Translations under genes and position numbers: made by a program
The notes under the pieces: generated by a model
Databases searched by the model: none
What the model saw: the letters and a program-made list of their open reading frames with translations, nothing else
What the model was told of the DNA's origin: nothing
In this document: piece by piece, positions 18,303 through 26,269 of the stretch
Position numbering within the stretch: position 1 is the stretch's first letter
Layout: each line of letters begins with the position of its first letter
NCBI GenBank assembly: GCA_041488155.1
Contig: JBGPOS010000003.1
Coordinates: 25,863 to 89,862 of the forward strand
DNA length: 64,000 bases
Source: JBGPOS01 sp041488155
GTDB lineage: Bacteria; Chloroflexota; Dehalococcoidia; Tepidiformales; Tepidiformaceae
Direction of reading: 5' to 3'

Positions 18303-18397
18303 CCCGATCGGCTCACCGGAATCGGATCGTTCGGCCCTCTATTCTTGGCTCTATTGGCCGCAGAGTTGCGCTGACGAAACGAGTGGAGGTGGTTGCC

Positions 18398-18832
18398 ATG
18401 CCCGGTCTTATCAAGTGGAGCCCGTTCGATGAGTTGGCCAGCTTCTGGCCAAGAGACCTGTTCGGGCGGGTCGCGCCGAATGGCGGCGTGACCGTCGAGT
18501 GGAGCCCGCGCTGCGACGTGACGGAGAAGGACGGTGAAATCGTCGTCCACGCTGAGCTTCCTGGCGTGGACCCCAAGGACATGGAGGTGTCGATCCGCGA
18601 CGGCGATCTCTACCTTCGGGGAGAGAAGCGGACGGAGAAGAAGGAAGAGGGAAAGGGCCGCAAGTACAGCGAGCGTTTCTTCGGCTCGTTCGAACGGACG
18701 ATTGCGATCCCGGCCAACGTCGATGAGACGAAGATCGAAGCGAAGCTGAAGGACGGGGTGCTGGAAGTGCACATGCCTAAACTGGCAGTGACAGCGCCCG
18801 CTTCGAAGAAGATCGAGATCGCGGTCGGCTAA
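18398..18832 (+). CDS. Hsp20 small heat-shock protein
   Basis: A 144-residue alpha-crystallin-domain protein: SPRCDVTEKDGEIVVHAELP opens the domain, GDLYLRGEKR and the long charged loop EKKEEGKGRKYSERFFGSF follow, and it ends DGVLEVHMPKL. It holds unfolding proteins in a refoldable state as oligomers. The open frame extends upstream, but the ATG at 18398 has GGAGG 8 bases upstream. The stretch before it has two TCTATT-TTGG-like words and no clear HAIR or CIRCE. Confidence 0.92.
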   Translation: MPGLIKWSPFDELASFWPRDLFGRVAPNGGVTVEWSPRCDVTEKDGEIVVHAELPGVDPKDMEVSIRDGDLYLRGEKRTEKKEEGKGRKYSERFFGSFERTIAIPANVDETKIEAKLKDGVLEVHMPKLAVTAPASKKIEIAVG

Positions 18833-18851
18833 CCACCGGACGGCTGGTCCA

Positions 18852-18886
18852 GCGCCTGCGGTGAAACCCTGTTCCACCGCAGGCGC
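18852..18886 (+). terminator. 12-bp hairpin after hsp20
   Basis: GCGCCTGCGGTG pairs perfectly with CACCGCAGGCGC around an 11-base loop. There is no T-tract, so it may be a transcript-stabilising hairpin rather than a terminator. Confidence 0.5.
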
Positions 18887-18925
18887 GCGCTCATCGAGAC
18901 GGCGACCCGCACTCGGAGGCGGATC

Positions 18926-19114
18926 ATGGTACTGACCCTCATTGGATCCCAACCTATCGGCGCTGCACTCCTTCCGGCGCGAACAAGGGCAGACTGCCCT
19001 CACGGCGACTGCTGGGTGGTCGATGCCGCCTCGCACAGGATCGTGCGCGGTCGCTGTCACCTCTGCGACGAACAGCCGGCAGCGACCGCGGTCGCCGCTG
19101 GGGCCAGGTCGTGA
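18926..19114 (+). CDS. Small Cys-containing hypothetical protein
   Basis: A 62-residue frame from ATG 18926 with CPHGDC and CHLC, possibly a small metal-binding motif. It ends TCGTGA, and the GTGA starts the next frame. This four-base overlap and the matching strand argue for a real operon, although I recognise no family and no strong ribosome site is seen. Confidence 0.4.
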   Translation: MVLTLIGSQPIGAALLPARTRADCPHGDCWVVDAASHRIVRGRCHLCDEQPAATAVAAGARS

Positions 19115-19293
19115 GTATCCTGAGCCGGGTTCGTGGCGTCTTCGTGCGGGGTGCGCGCCTGGTAGATCCAGCGAAGGCCGACGTGCGCGCTATCATGCCG
19201 GAGGGAGGTTCGTTGACGGCGACGAGCATCCACGCTCCAGGGACCGGGCCGCCGGCAGGCGAGGAACGGGAGCCAAAGGCCAGTGACGACTGA
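19111..19293 (+). CDS. Small hypothetical protein
   Basis: A 60-residue frame from GTG 19111, overlapping the previous gene by four bases and the next by eleven. The N-terminus MSILSRVRGVFVRGARLVDP is basic and amphipathic; the rest is low-complexity. The case for it rests on the overlap chain. Confidence 0.4.
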   Translation: MSILSRVRGVFVRGARLVDPAKADVRAIMPEGGSLTATSIHAPGTGPPAGEEREPKASDD

Positions 19294-19705
19294 CGCCGGG
19301 TTGGGTATCCAGCATCGAGAGGAACAGGCGTCGCTCTTTCGGGCGGTGCAGCAGCTCGAAACGGTCCTCGCGGCCCGGCGCGACGATGACCGCTGGTATG
19401 CCTCCGCGCGGGCGGCTTTACGAGGCTGCACGCTCGCAGTCGAACATGCCCTGGACTCTCTTACGGGCCCGGACGGTTTAGCCCTGAGCGTCGTCGAGGA
19501 CGAGCCGCGGCTCATCCCGGAGCTCGAACGCCTCGAAGCTTCGCTTGCCAAACTGCTGGTCGAGCTCTGGGAGACGAAGGGCCACCCACAGGCTGATGGC
19601 TTTGCCGCCCGCCTGGACGACCTGGCGCGCGGCATGAGGCACGCAGCCAGCGAGACCTTCGAACTCGTGTACGAGGCCTTGAATTCGCCCGGCCAACAGG
19701 ACTGA
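19283..19705 (+). CDS. Alpha-helical hypothetical protein, possibly hemerythrin-like
   Basis: A 140-residue, mostly helical protein from GTG 19283. It begins QHREEQASLFRAVQQLETVL and has a second His in AVEHALDSL and a third in MRHAASETFELVYEAL. The spacing vaguely resembles HHE hemerythrin-like bundles, but the full iron ligand set is not present. Last gene of a three-gene overlapping run. Confidence 0.6.
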   Translation: MTTDAGLGIQHREEQASLFRAVQQLETVLAARRDDDRWYASARAALRGCTLAVEHALDSLTGPDGLALSVVEDEPRLIPELERLEASLAKLLVELWETKGHPQADGFAARLDDLARGMRHAASETFELVYEALNSPGQQD

Positions 19706-19724
19706 CCGCCCGCCCGAGGCGCAA

Positions 19725-20264
19725 CTAAGCGAGCCCGGACAATTCGTTCGCGAGCCGTTCAAGCAGGGCCAGGCGTTCGCCGTGCCACTTGCTGGCGAGG
19801 CCGCTCGAGCTGGGAATCACCCACACGACCGTCGCGCCCACAAGCTCTGGCTGCCGCCCGTAGGGACGAGCGGCGAGGTCGGAAGATTTCAGCGCCAGCG
19901 CGTAGCGGCCGAAGAGCTGGAAGATCCCTCGCCCGCTGAAGACCGCGACTGCAGGTTGGTTGCCGAGGAGCTCGCTGCGAAGACGGCGCGCGCCTTCCCG
20001 GACCTCGACCGCAGAAAGCTCGCTGGCGCGGACGGTGGGGCGCGGACAGAGGTCGGTGAAGCCGATGCCGGCCTCCTCCATGAGCTTCGCGTCGTCTTCG
20101 GGGCCAACGGGCCGGCCCACGAGGCCGCTGGCGATGAGCTGCCGCCAAAACGGGTTGCCGGGACGAGCGTAGTAGTGGCCCGCTTCGGCCGAATAAATCG
20201 CCGGGTTGTAACCGACGAACACCATTCGCAGGCCGGGCCGCAGGTAGTGGGGGAGCGTGTTCAT
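19725..20264 (-). CDS. mug: G/U mismatch-specific uracil-DNA glycosylase (Mug/TDG)
   Basis: A 179-residue member of uracil-DNA glycosylase family 2. The first active-site motif is VFVGYNPAIYSAEAGHYYA followed by RPGNPFWRQL, and the second is VIPSSSGLASKWH. It removes U or T from G mismatches in base-excision repair. The ATG overlaps the stop of the upstream gene (ATGA), so they are co-translated. Typical length for Mug. Confidence 0.92.
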   Translation of the reverse strand: MNTLPHYLRPGLRMVFVGYNPAIYSAEAGHYYARPGNPFWRQLIASGLVGRPVGPEDDAKLMEEAGIGFTDLCPRPTVRASELSAVEVREGARRLRSELLGNQPAVAVFSGRGIFQLFGRYALALKSSDLAARPYGRQPELVGATVVWVIPSSSGLASKWHGERLALLERLANELSGLA

Positions 20265-20809
20265 CGCAGCGTCGGCAGCTCGAAGCGTACCGCCGGGTGC
20301 TGCAGGTGGAGCGCCCTTGGGACCGCGGATCCGCTCGCTGGCAAGGCGTAGCGAAGGATCAGTGTTCGTTCTTCGCCTGGCGCGAAGCTCAGGCCGGTTT
20401 CGGCTGCTGATGCAAGGGAGGGGAGTGGCGACAGGCGGTCGCCGCCGTCGGCGAGTTCGAGACGAAAGTCATCGGGCGATGGCTTCCAGGATTCCCGCGC
20501 GGTCACCGCGAGCCTGATGACGATCCGGTCCGAGGGGCCCCCCGCCGGCGTGGGCTCGAGGTCCGGCGCCTGGACGACGGACACGACCCGGATGATCCGG
20601 GTTTCGTCTTCGTAGGCGGCGCGAACGGCGACCCGCGTCTCGCCAACGAAGTGGTCGATGAGCGGGGGCAGGGCGAAGAACGTGAAGATCGAGCCGGCCG
20701 CGATCCCGAGCACGGCGCCGAAGGCGATGCAGCCCGCGCGGCCTTCACGGGACTGCACGTCTTCGTCGCGGACGGGACGGCGGACGGGAGGCGCATCGTC
20801 GTGCGTCAT
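20261..20809 (-). CDS. Membrane-anchored hypothetical protein
   Basis: A 182-residue protein with an acidic/basic N-terminal segment, one membrane helix (about 27-48, IAFGAVLGIAAGSIFTFFAL) and an extracytoplasmic beta-rich domain (RIVIRLAVTARESWKPSPDD, RTLILRYALP). The outer part resembles DUF4352-type Ig-like folds in pattern only. Translationally coupled to mug. Function unknown. Confidence 0.75.
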   Translation of the reverse strand: MTHDDAPPVRRPVRDEDVQSREGRAGCIAFGAVLGIAAGSIFTFFALPPLIDHFVGETRVAVRAAYEDETRIIRVVSVVQAPDLEPTPAGGPSDRIVIRLAVTARESWKPSPDDFRLELADGGDRLSPLPSLASAAETGLSFAPGEERTLILRYALPASGSAVPRALHLQHPAVRFELPTLR

Positions 20810-20843
20810 CGCAAAGGAGGAGGACCGACCGCCAGGGAAGACA

Positions 20844-21257
20844 CTATGCCTTCGGCGGAAGCACGGTCGCCTCGCCGTCGACGACGAGCTTGCCGTCCTG
20901 GTTGGTCACCGTGGTGTGGAACTTCGCCCACTGGCGCTTATCGAGCTTCTCCGTGCATTCGACGCGGGCCGTGAGCGTATCGCCGATGAAGACAGGCGCG
21001 CGGAACTGGAGGTCCTGCCCGGCGTAGATAGTGCCGGGGCCGGGCAGCTTCATCGCCAGCACCGTCGAAATGAAGGAGGCGCTCAACATGCCGTGGGCGA
21101 TGCGCTGCTTGAACATCCCTTCAGCGGCGGCCACGGCGTTGACGTGGGCGGGGTTCATGTCGCCGGTGATGCCCGCGAAGAGGTAGATGTCGGTTTCGCT
21201 GATCGTCTTGGTGAAGGTGGCCGAATCGCCGATCTGCAGCTCGTCGTAGGTGGGCAT
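20844..21257 (-). CDS. MaoC-like (R)-specific enoyl-CoA hydratase
   Basis: A 137-residue hot-dog-fold protein with the hydratase-2 motif: FAGITGDMNPAHVN (catalytic Asp and His) and RIAHGMLSASFISTVL. It hydrates trans-2-enoyl-CoA to (R)-3-hydroxyacyl-CoA, linking beta-oxidation with polyester or lipid synthesis. Length is that of PhaJ. Monocistronic between the upstream methyltransferase and the membrane protein gene. Confidence 0.88.
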   Translation of the reverse strand: MPTYDELQIGDSATFTKTISETDIYLFAGITGDMNPAHVNAVAAAEGMFKQRIAHGMLSASFISTVLAMKLPGPGTIYAGQDLQFRAPVFIGDTLTARVECTEKLDKRQWAKFHTTVTNQDGKLVVDGEATVLPPKA

Positions 21258-21310
21258 GGGCGGTAGGTTACAGGCGGCAGCGGTCTGGGCACAGCAGACC
21301 GAACCCGGTG

Positions 21311-21946
21311 TTAGCGGAGGCGCGTCGCGACCACCTGGGTGAGGGCGGGGCCGAAGGACGCGAGCAGACGGTCGTCGTCCGCGAGGCGTTCGAGAAACTC
21401 CCGGAGCAAGTTCGCGTCGGGAAGGGCGGCTTCGCCGTCGATCTCCCAGCCGAGCGGGGCAACGTTCGCCAGGATGATCGAACCGCCAGTCCGAACCAGG
21501 CGCACGATGTCTTCATAGAGCGGCGGGTAGTCGGCCCAATCGCAGTCCATGACCACGAGGTCGTAGGGGCCGCTGAGGGCGGAGATGACCTCGTGGGCCG
21601 CGCCCTGGTTGAGGCGAACTCGCTCTTCGAGGGCGAAGCGCCGAAAGTTCTCAGCAGCGATGGCAGCGTGCGTGGGGTCGATCTCGATCGTGTCGAGGCG
21701 GCCCGTCGCGCCGAAAGAGGCGGCGACGTGGAGGCCGCCGTAACCGAGCCCGGTGCCGAGTTCGAGCACGTAGCTCGCGTGCATCGCCCGCACGAAAACG
21801 CCGATTTCGCGCGCCGAGAGCGGGGTCGGCGGAAAGACCGTGCAGCGGTGATTGTCTCGGTGGGGCTCGTACTGCGCAGCGACATCGGCATAGCGGTCGG
21901 GGCGGCGCGCGACCAGGCCCTGCGCGTACTGCGTCGATTGCTTCAC
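21311..21946 (-). CDS. O-methyltransferase (class I SAM-dependent)
   Basis: A 211-residue SAM-dependent methyltransferase. SAM-binding motif I is VLELGTGLGYGGLHVAASFG, motif II ends DTIEIDPTHA, and YDLVVMDCDWADYPPLYEDI corresponds to the catechol-OMT-like metal or substrate region. I set the start at GTG 21946, where a TACAAT box lies 6 bases upstream; the longer open frame reads into promoter sequence. Substrate unknown. Confidence 0.85.
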   Translation of the reverse strand: MKQSTQYAQGLVARRPDRYADVAAQYEPHRDNHRCTVFPPTPLSAREIGVFVRAMHASYVLELGTGLGYGGLHVAASFGATGRLDTIEIDPTHAAIAAENFRRFALEERVRLNQGAAHEVISALSGPYDLVVMDCDWADYPPLYEDIVRLVRTGGSIILANVAPLGWEIDGEAALPDANLLREFLERLADDDRLLASFGPALTQVVATRLR

Positions 21947-21952
21947 GACGCC

Positions 21953-21958
21953 ATTGTA
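21953..21958 (-). promoter_or_regulatory. -10 box TACAAT, leaderless start
   Basis: On the minus strand TACAAT, 6 bases, then GTG (21946). Confidence 0.45.
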
Positions 21959-21984
21959 GGCCGAACGGACGGTGCCGGTTGGGG

Positions 21985-22730
21985 TCAGAGTTCGAGTTCT
22001 GCGACGATTGCGAGGTGGTCGCTCGGGTAGAGCGTAGGGTCGCCAGGCTGGGGTTCGTTGGCGCCCAGGCGAGCGGCGACGGCGCTGATTCGGCCGCGCA
22101 ACCAGATGTAGTCGAGACAATTGGGGTCGCCTTCGGTGTCCATCGTGGCCGCCTGGATGCCCGAGGGCCAGGTGACATCCGGTTCGACGCCGTGCACTTC
22201 GCAGTAGGCGGAGCGGAAGCCAGCTCCTGTCATAACGCGGTAGGCGGGTTCGGACGGCGGCGTGTTGAAGTCTCCAACGACGATCGTCGCAGTCGCCTCC
22301 GGAGCTTCGGCGAGCCAGGCGCAGATCGCCTGCGCCTGCTCTTCCCGGACTTCGGGCTCCTCCGGCTTGTGGTGGAGATGCGTGTTGACAAACCAGACGG
22401 TGCGCCCGCCGGGGAGGGCCACGAGGGCGCGGTGGACGACCCGCCGCGGCTCAGCTGCAGCTGTTCGTGGGCAAGCGTCTCGCCGATCCCGGCGAGGATC
22501 GCGTTGCCGAAGTTCGGGAAGCGTTCGTGGTGGGCAGTGAGGCTGCGATAGTGCCGGCTTGGGAGCTGGGCGGCGAGGAACACGTCCTGCCCCTGATCGC
22601 CAAAGACGACCTCCTGAAGGCCGATCAGGTCCGCGTCGATGGCCGCGAAGGCCGCGGCGAGGAGCGGACGCCGTTCGTCGTAACGGTCGTTGGTGTTGCG
22701 GATGTTGAAGGTCGCGACCTTGAGGCGCAT
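21985..22730 (-). pseudogene. Endonuclease/exonuclease/phosphatase (EEP) family enzyme with apparent frameshift
   Basis: The first part (from ATG 22730) reads LKVATFNIRNTNDRYDERRP, DADLIGLQEV and NFGNAILAG, the start of an EEP-fold hydrolase. At about 22441-22447 (CCGCCGCGG) the frame shifts by one base, and the remainder is in another frame: VWFVNTHLHHKPEEPEVREE, TIVVGDFNTPP and YPSDHLAIVAELEL, with all the catalytic His and Asp motifs. One extra base restores a 249-residue enzyme. Either a sequencing error or a recent inactivation. Substrate unknown (DNA, phospholipid or phosphate ester). Confidence 0.8.
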
Positions 22731-22736
22731 CGCGGT

Positions 22737-23525
22737 CTAGGGCGCGCGCTGAGTCGTGCGGGCCGAGGCCGTCCAGCCCCCGTCCACAACGATCGCCTGG
22801 CCGGTGACGAACGACGAGTCGTCGCTGGCCAGCCAGAGGGCGGCCTGGGCGATGTCGCCGGGCAGGCCCGCGCGCTGGATCGGCTGCAGGCGGGCGAGGT
22901 TCTGGCGGACGAGCTCGGGGTCGAGCGGGGCGGGAAGGGCCGGGTTCGCATAGAGGATGGGGGTGAGGATGCCGCCGGGGCAGATGCAGTTCGCGCGCAC
23001 GCCCTTGTCTGCGTTCTCAATCGCGCACACGCGGGTCAGCTGGATGACGCCCCCCTTGGCCGAGCCGTAAGCGCCCTGGCCCTGCATCCCGACGAGCCCG
23101 GAGATAGAGGCGGTGGTGACAATCGAACCGCCGCCGTTGGCGATCAGGTAGGGCAGGCAGTGTTTCATCCCCAGCCAGACGGCTTTGAGGTCGACCGCGA
23201 TGATGCGGTCGAAGGTTTCTTCGGTGCAGTCGACGATCGGGCCTTCGCCGCCGCCGATGCCGGCGTTGTTGTACATCACGTCGAGCTTGCCCCAGCGGTC
23301 GACCGCGGTCCGGACCAGGGCGCGGACGTCTTCAGAGCTGCTGACGTCCGCGCGGACGAAGACGCAATCGGGCCCGACTGAACGAGCGACTGCTTCGCCC
23401 TTCTCCTTCTGGAGGTCGCCGATCACGACCCGGGCGCCTTCGCGGACGAAGAGGTGTGCGGTTGCTTCGCCCATGCCCGATGCTCCGCCGGTGATGACCG
23501 CGACCTTCCCGTCGAGTCTGCCCAT
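22737..23525 (-). CDS. Short-chain dehydrogenase/reductase
   Basis: A 262-residue classical SDR: cofactor loop TGGASGMGEA, Asp in ADVSS, NNAGIGGG, the catalytic Ser in STTASISG-like VTTASISGLVG, and Tyr/Lys in YGSAKGG. The C-terminus has the usual FVTGQAIVVDGG. NAD(P)-dependent oxidoreductase of unknown substrate. The frame is open upstream through the tandem repeat, but ATG 23525 (GGGGGC before it) fits the family start. It begins 6 bases before the EEP gene. Confidence 0.88.
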   Translation of the reverse strand: MGRLDGKVAVITGGASGMGEATAHLFVREGARVVIGDLQKEKGEAVARSVGPDCVFVRADVSSSEDVRALVRTAVDRWGKLDVMYNNAGIGGGEGPIVDCTEETFDRIIAVDLKAVWLGMKHCLPYLIANGGGSIVTTASISGLVGMQGQGAYGSAKGGVIQLTRVCAIENADKGVRANCICPGGILTPILYANPALPAPLDPELVRQNLARLQPIQRAGLPGDIAQAALWLASDDSSFVTGQAIVVDGGWTASARTTQRAP

Positions 23526-23569
23526 CTCTGCCCCCGGTTCGAAGTGTGGGGCGGATAGTAGCATCCGAT

Positions 23570-23647
23570 GGGACAGGGGACAGGGGACAGGGGACAGGGG
23601 ACAGGGGACAGGGGACAGGCGACAGGGGACAGGGGACAGGGGACAGC
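23570..23647. repeat. Tandem repeat, 7-bp unit GGGGACA, about 11 copies
   Basis: Perfect units except one GGCGACA variant. It lies between the SDR start and the next plus-strand gene. Pure slippage-type microsatellite without spacers. Confidence 0.95.
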
Positions 23648-23839
23648 GGTCGCCAGGCACTGTCGGCGATGATTCGGCCAGCCCCTGGGGACAGGTCGCC
23701 TTTTTACGAACGTTTTACGCGAACGGCGGCACATCGGGCGGAATGGCGAGGGTTGAGCGAGTGCGCGTACAGTAGGCGATTGTTAGGGTTAGCCGTGAGT
23801 GGCCGCGGCGCGGCCGCCCCCGCCGGTGGAGGGCATCAC

Positions 23840-24238
23840 ATGAGCTCGATACGAAGGAAATCGTTCGCGGTCGTGGCAGCGTCGCTCACGATGGCCGCGA
23901 TGCTGGGCGGTTCACTTGGGTTCGTCGCGGCCGGCGCGCGAGACCCCCTTGGCAGCGGCTTCAACGTCGTCGGCGGGCCCCTCTCTGGCGACGTGGGCCC
24001 CGCGGCTTTCGTGCAGTGCCTGCCCGCGAGTTCCTGGAAGGCCATCTACATCTGGAACAGCGCCAACCAGCAGTGGCAGCACTTCTTCAACACCACGAAG
24101 GGCTTCCCCGCCTACATCAACCTCGGCCAGGCTGGCGGGATATCGACCATACCCAAGCTCTCCGGCGTCGTCCTGCTCATGGACAGCGCGGTCTCGAACC
24201 CGTTCCTCAAGGACACCTCGGCGCAGGCCTGCCCCTGA
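23840..24238 (+). CDS. Small secreted hypothetical protein
   Basis: A 132-residue exported protein. A signal peptide (RRKSFAVVAASLTMAAMLGG, then FVAAGAR) is followed by an outside domain with AAFVQCLPASSWKAIYIWNS and a final Cys, so one disulphide is possible. GGAGGG lies 7 bases before ATG 23840. Similar short secreted domains accompany larger surface proteins in Chloroflexota, but I cannot assign a function. Confidence 0.75.
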   Translation: MSSIRRKSFAVVAASLTMAAMLGGSLGFVAAGARDPLGSGFNVVGGPLSGDVGPAAFVQCLPASSWKAIYIWNSANQQWQHFFNTTKGFPAYINLGQAGGISTIPKLSGVVLLMDSAVSNPFLKDTSAQACP

Positions 24239-24241
24239 GAA

Positions 24242-24256
24242 GGGATGAGGGATGAG
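24242..24256 (+). repeat. GGGATGA direct repeat, same word as the IVP flanks
   Basis: GGGATGAGGGATGAG, identical to the reverse complement of 4836-4850. A more degenerate GGGGATAAGGGG follows. Confidence 0.6.
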
Positions 24257-24284
24257 AAGCGGGGGATAAGGGGCGGGACCCGGC

Positions 24285-25004
24285 CTACTCGATAGCGGGC
24301 AAGAGTTCCGTCAGGTGTGCGATGGAGCGGTCGGGGAGAGCGGCCGGATTCTCGCCGAGTTCGAGGCGGCTGCGGTGGATCCAGACGGCGTGCAGGCCCG
24401 CCTTGTGGGCTCCGCCGACGTCGGCGTAGAGGTTGTCGCCTACGTGCCAGGCTTCGCCGGGCGCAGCCCCAACGGCCTTCAACGCATGCTCGAACACCGC
24501 GCGGTGGGGCTTGCCCCGGCCGAACTCGCCTTCGATGACGATAACGTCCATGTGCCGGGCGATGTCGAAGCGGACGATCTTGTCGCGCTGCAGCGCCGCC
24601 GGTCCATTGGTGATGAGGCCGACGCGCAAGCCGGCGTTCCGGAGCGCTTCGAGCGTCTCAATGCTGTCGTCGAAGAGCCGGAGCCGGGCGCGGTGCTCGG
24701 CGGCGTAGCGGCGCGCGATGGCACGGGAGGGCGCCGGGTCGAGGCCTTCGGCGTCGAGGGCGGCCCGGACGACCTGTTCGCGGGCGTCGTCGAGCCGGAC
24801 GCGCCAGTGGCCAACAGCTTCCTCGTCGTGCCAGAACTTCGTAGCCTCGCGCCGGATGGCAGCACGAAGGACGTCCGGATCCGCGCCAAGTGCAGGCGCG
24901 ATCTCCTGGCAGACCACCTCCCAGGCAACGGTCATCGCAGCGACACCGTCCAGGAGGGTGTCGTCCATGTCGAAGAAGACGGCGCGCGGAGTCTGAGTCG
25001 CCAC
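24285..25004 (-). CDS. HAD-superfamily hydrolase
   Basis: A 239-residue HAD phosphatase: motif I FFDMDDTLLDG, an alpha-helical cap, motif II LITNGP, motif III Lys in FGRGKPHR, and motif IV HVGDNLYADVGGA. Similar to the YjjG/phosphoglycolate phosphatase group; substrate unknown. GTG start at 25004. A copy of its first codons survives as a fragment at 25683-25724. Confidence 0.88.
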   Translation of the reverse strand: MATQTPRAVFFDMDDTLLDGVAAMTVAWEVVCQEIAPALGADPDVLRAAIRREATKFWHDEEAVGHWRVRLDDAREQVVRAALDAEGLDPAPSRAIARRYAAEHRARLRLFDDSIETLEALRNAGLRVGLITNGPAALQRDKIVRFDIARHMDVIVIEGEFGRGKPHRAVFEHALKAVGAAPGEAWHVGDNLYADVGGAHKAGLHAVWIHRSRLELGENPAALPDRSIAHLTELLPAIE

Positions 25005-25161
25005 GTCGTACTTAGCTTAGCCCAGAGGGCCGCTGGAGACCCCGGCCGCGCTATCCCCCGACCCTGAGAGCCGCCGGGAGCTCATGCAAGTGCTCAAATG
25101 ATCCGGTCGGGTATTACCTCGCCTTCGGCTCAAAGAGCGGGGGACGCCTCCAGAGGAGGCG

Positions 25162-25167
25162 TATACT
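25162..25167 (+). promoter_or_regulatory. -10 box TATACT, leaderless start
   Basis: TATACT, 6 bases, then ATG (25174). Preceded by a GCCTC/GAGGC inverted repeat. Confidence 0.55.
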
Positions 25168-25173
25168 TCGTTC

Positions 25174-25641
25174 ATGACAAGCAGGGGCGTCGTTAGCTAC
25201 ACGGAAGGGCGAGAGCGGCAGATGGGCAAGGTCTCAACGACGATCACCGTTGCGAACAATGTTGACCTCGCCGACGCCCGGCGGGGCATGATTCCCGCGG
25301 CCCGGGTTCGATCGGCGGTCCTTACCAATGTGATGGTGGACACGGGCGCGATGCTCCTCCGCCTTCCGCGGGACGTGATAGAGCGGCTGGGATTGACGGT
25401 CCTGGAGGAGGTTGCCGTGATGACCGCGCTCGGGCCAGGCACAACTCGAATGTACGAAGGCGTGCGCCTGGAGATTGAGGGGCGGCGGGCGAACTTCGAA
25501 TGCCTGGAAGTGCCGGCTGGCACTCCGCCACTGCTGGGTGTCTTGCCGCTCGAACGCTTGGGGCTTGAACTCGACCTCAAGCATCAGCGGTTGGTGTTGC
25601 TGCCCGACTCCGGCCCAGACAACTACCTCACCATCCTCTAG
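25174..25641 (+). CDS. Retropepsin-like aspartyl protease, copy 1
   Basis: A 155-residue protein with a retropepsin-like fold: catalytic MVDTGAMLLRLPRDVIERLG, flap-like region MYEGVRLEIEGR, and PLLGVLPLERLGLELDL, where psi-loop LLG precedes the second strand. The usual DTGA/S triad is present. Such single-domain soluble proteases are common in bacteria but rarely characterised. Paralogous to the next gene; they arose by a local duplication. Confidence 0.85.
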   Translation: MTSRGVVSYTEGRERQMGKVSTTITVANNVDLADARRGMIPAARVRSAVLTNVMVDTGAMLLRLPRDVIERLGLTVLEEVAVMTALGPGTTRMYEGVRLEIEGRRANFECLEVPAGTPPLLGVLPLERLGLELDLKHQRLVLLPDSGPDNYLTIL

Positions 25642-25682
25642 GGAGTTAGCCCGACCCCAAACTCCGTCCTGGGCGCCGGACG

Positions 25683-25724
25683 CGTCCAGGAGGATGTCGT
25701 GCATGTCGAAGAAGACAGCGCGCC
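25683..25724 (-). pseudogene. Remnant of the HAD gene 5' end
   Basis: About 42 bases match 24947-24988 within the HAD gene with three mismatches and would encode RRAVFFDMHDILLDA, a decayed version of the HAD motif I. No further HAD sequence follows. It marks the boundary of the tandem duplication that gave the second protease gene. Confidence 0.75.
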
Positions 25725-25756
25725 GCATGAGCCGGGGACGCCCCCAATAGGAGGCG

Positions 25757-25762
25757 TATACT
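25757..25762 (+). promoter_or_regulatory. -10 box TATACT, leaderless start
   Basis: TATACT, 6 bases, then ATG (25769); the surrounding 35 bases match those before 25174. Confidence 0.55.
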
Positions 25763-25768
25763 TCATCC

Positions 25769-26260
25769 ATGACGGTCGAGTCGGTCGCAAACCAGCCAAA
25801 GGGGCGGACACGTCTGGTGGGGAAAGTCCACGCGACGATCGTCGTGTCGAATGTCTTCGACGAAGCGCGGGCCGATGATGGCGAGCTAGCGCCCGAAGAG
25901 GTTCGGACGCTGATCCTGCATGAGGTCCTGGTCGACACCGGCAGCAACATGCTCTGCCTGCCGGGCGCGATGATACGGCGCCTCGGACTTCGCAAGCTGC
26001 GCGATGTCAACGTGGCAACGGCCGTGGGCGAGAAGACGGCGGCAATCTACCGAGGCGTCAGCCTGTCAGTCGAAGGTCGCGTCGGCACGTTCGAATGCCT
26101 TGAGACCCCCGGGGGGGAGATGGCGCTGCTGGGCGTAATCCCGCTCGAAGCGCTCGGCATCGAACTGGACCTTCAAAGCCAGAGGCTCATCCTGCTTCCC
26201 GAGCGTGGAAACGGCACCTACATCACGGTCCTGGAGTGGCGGATCCGCCCGGAGCGTTGA
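25769..26260 (+). CDS. Retropepsin-like aspartyl protease, copy 2
   Basis: A 163-residue paralogue of the preceding gene: LVDTGSNMLCLPGAMIRRLG, then GVSLSVEGRVGTFECLETPG and ALLGVIPLEALGIELDLQSQ. The catalytic Asp-Thr-Gly is kept. The first 25 or so residues differ from copy 1, while the core aligns throughout. Convergent with ileS. Confidence 0.85.
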   Translation: MTVESVANQPKGRTRLVGKVHATIVVSNVFDEARADDGELAPEEVRTLILHEVLVDTGSNMLCLPGAMIRRLGLRKLRDVNVATAVGEKTAAIYRGVSLSVEGRVGTFECLETPGGEMALLGVIPLEALGIELDLQSQRLILLPERGNGTYITVLEWRIRPER

Positions 26261-26269
26261 GCGGGCCGG

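Noticed and set aside
18300..18397. CIRCE or HAIR operator of hsp20
   Set aside because: Only direct words like TCTATT-TTGG are seen; neither consensus is present.
23570..23647. CRISPR array
   Set aside because: Units of 7 bp with no spacers; a simple tandem repeat.
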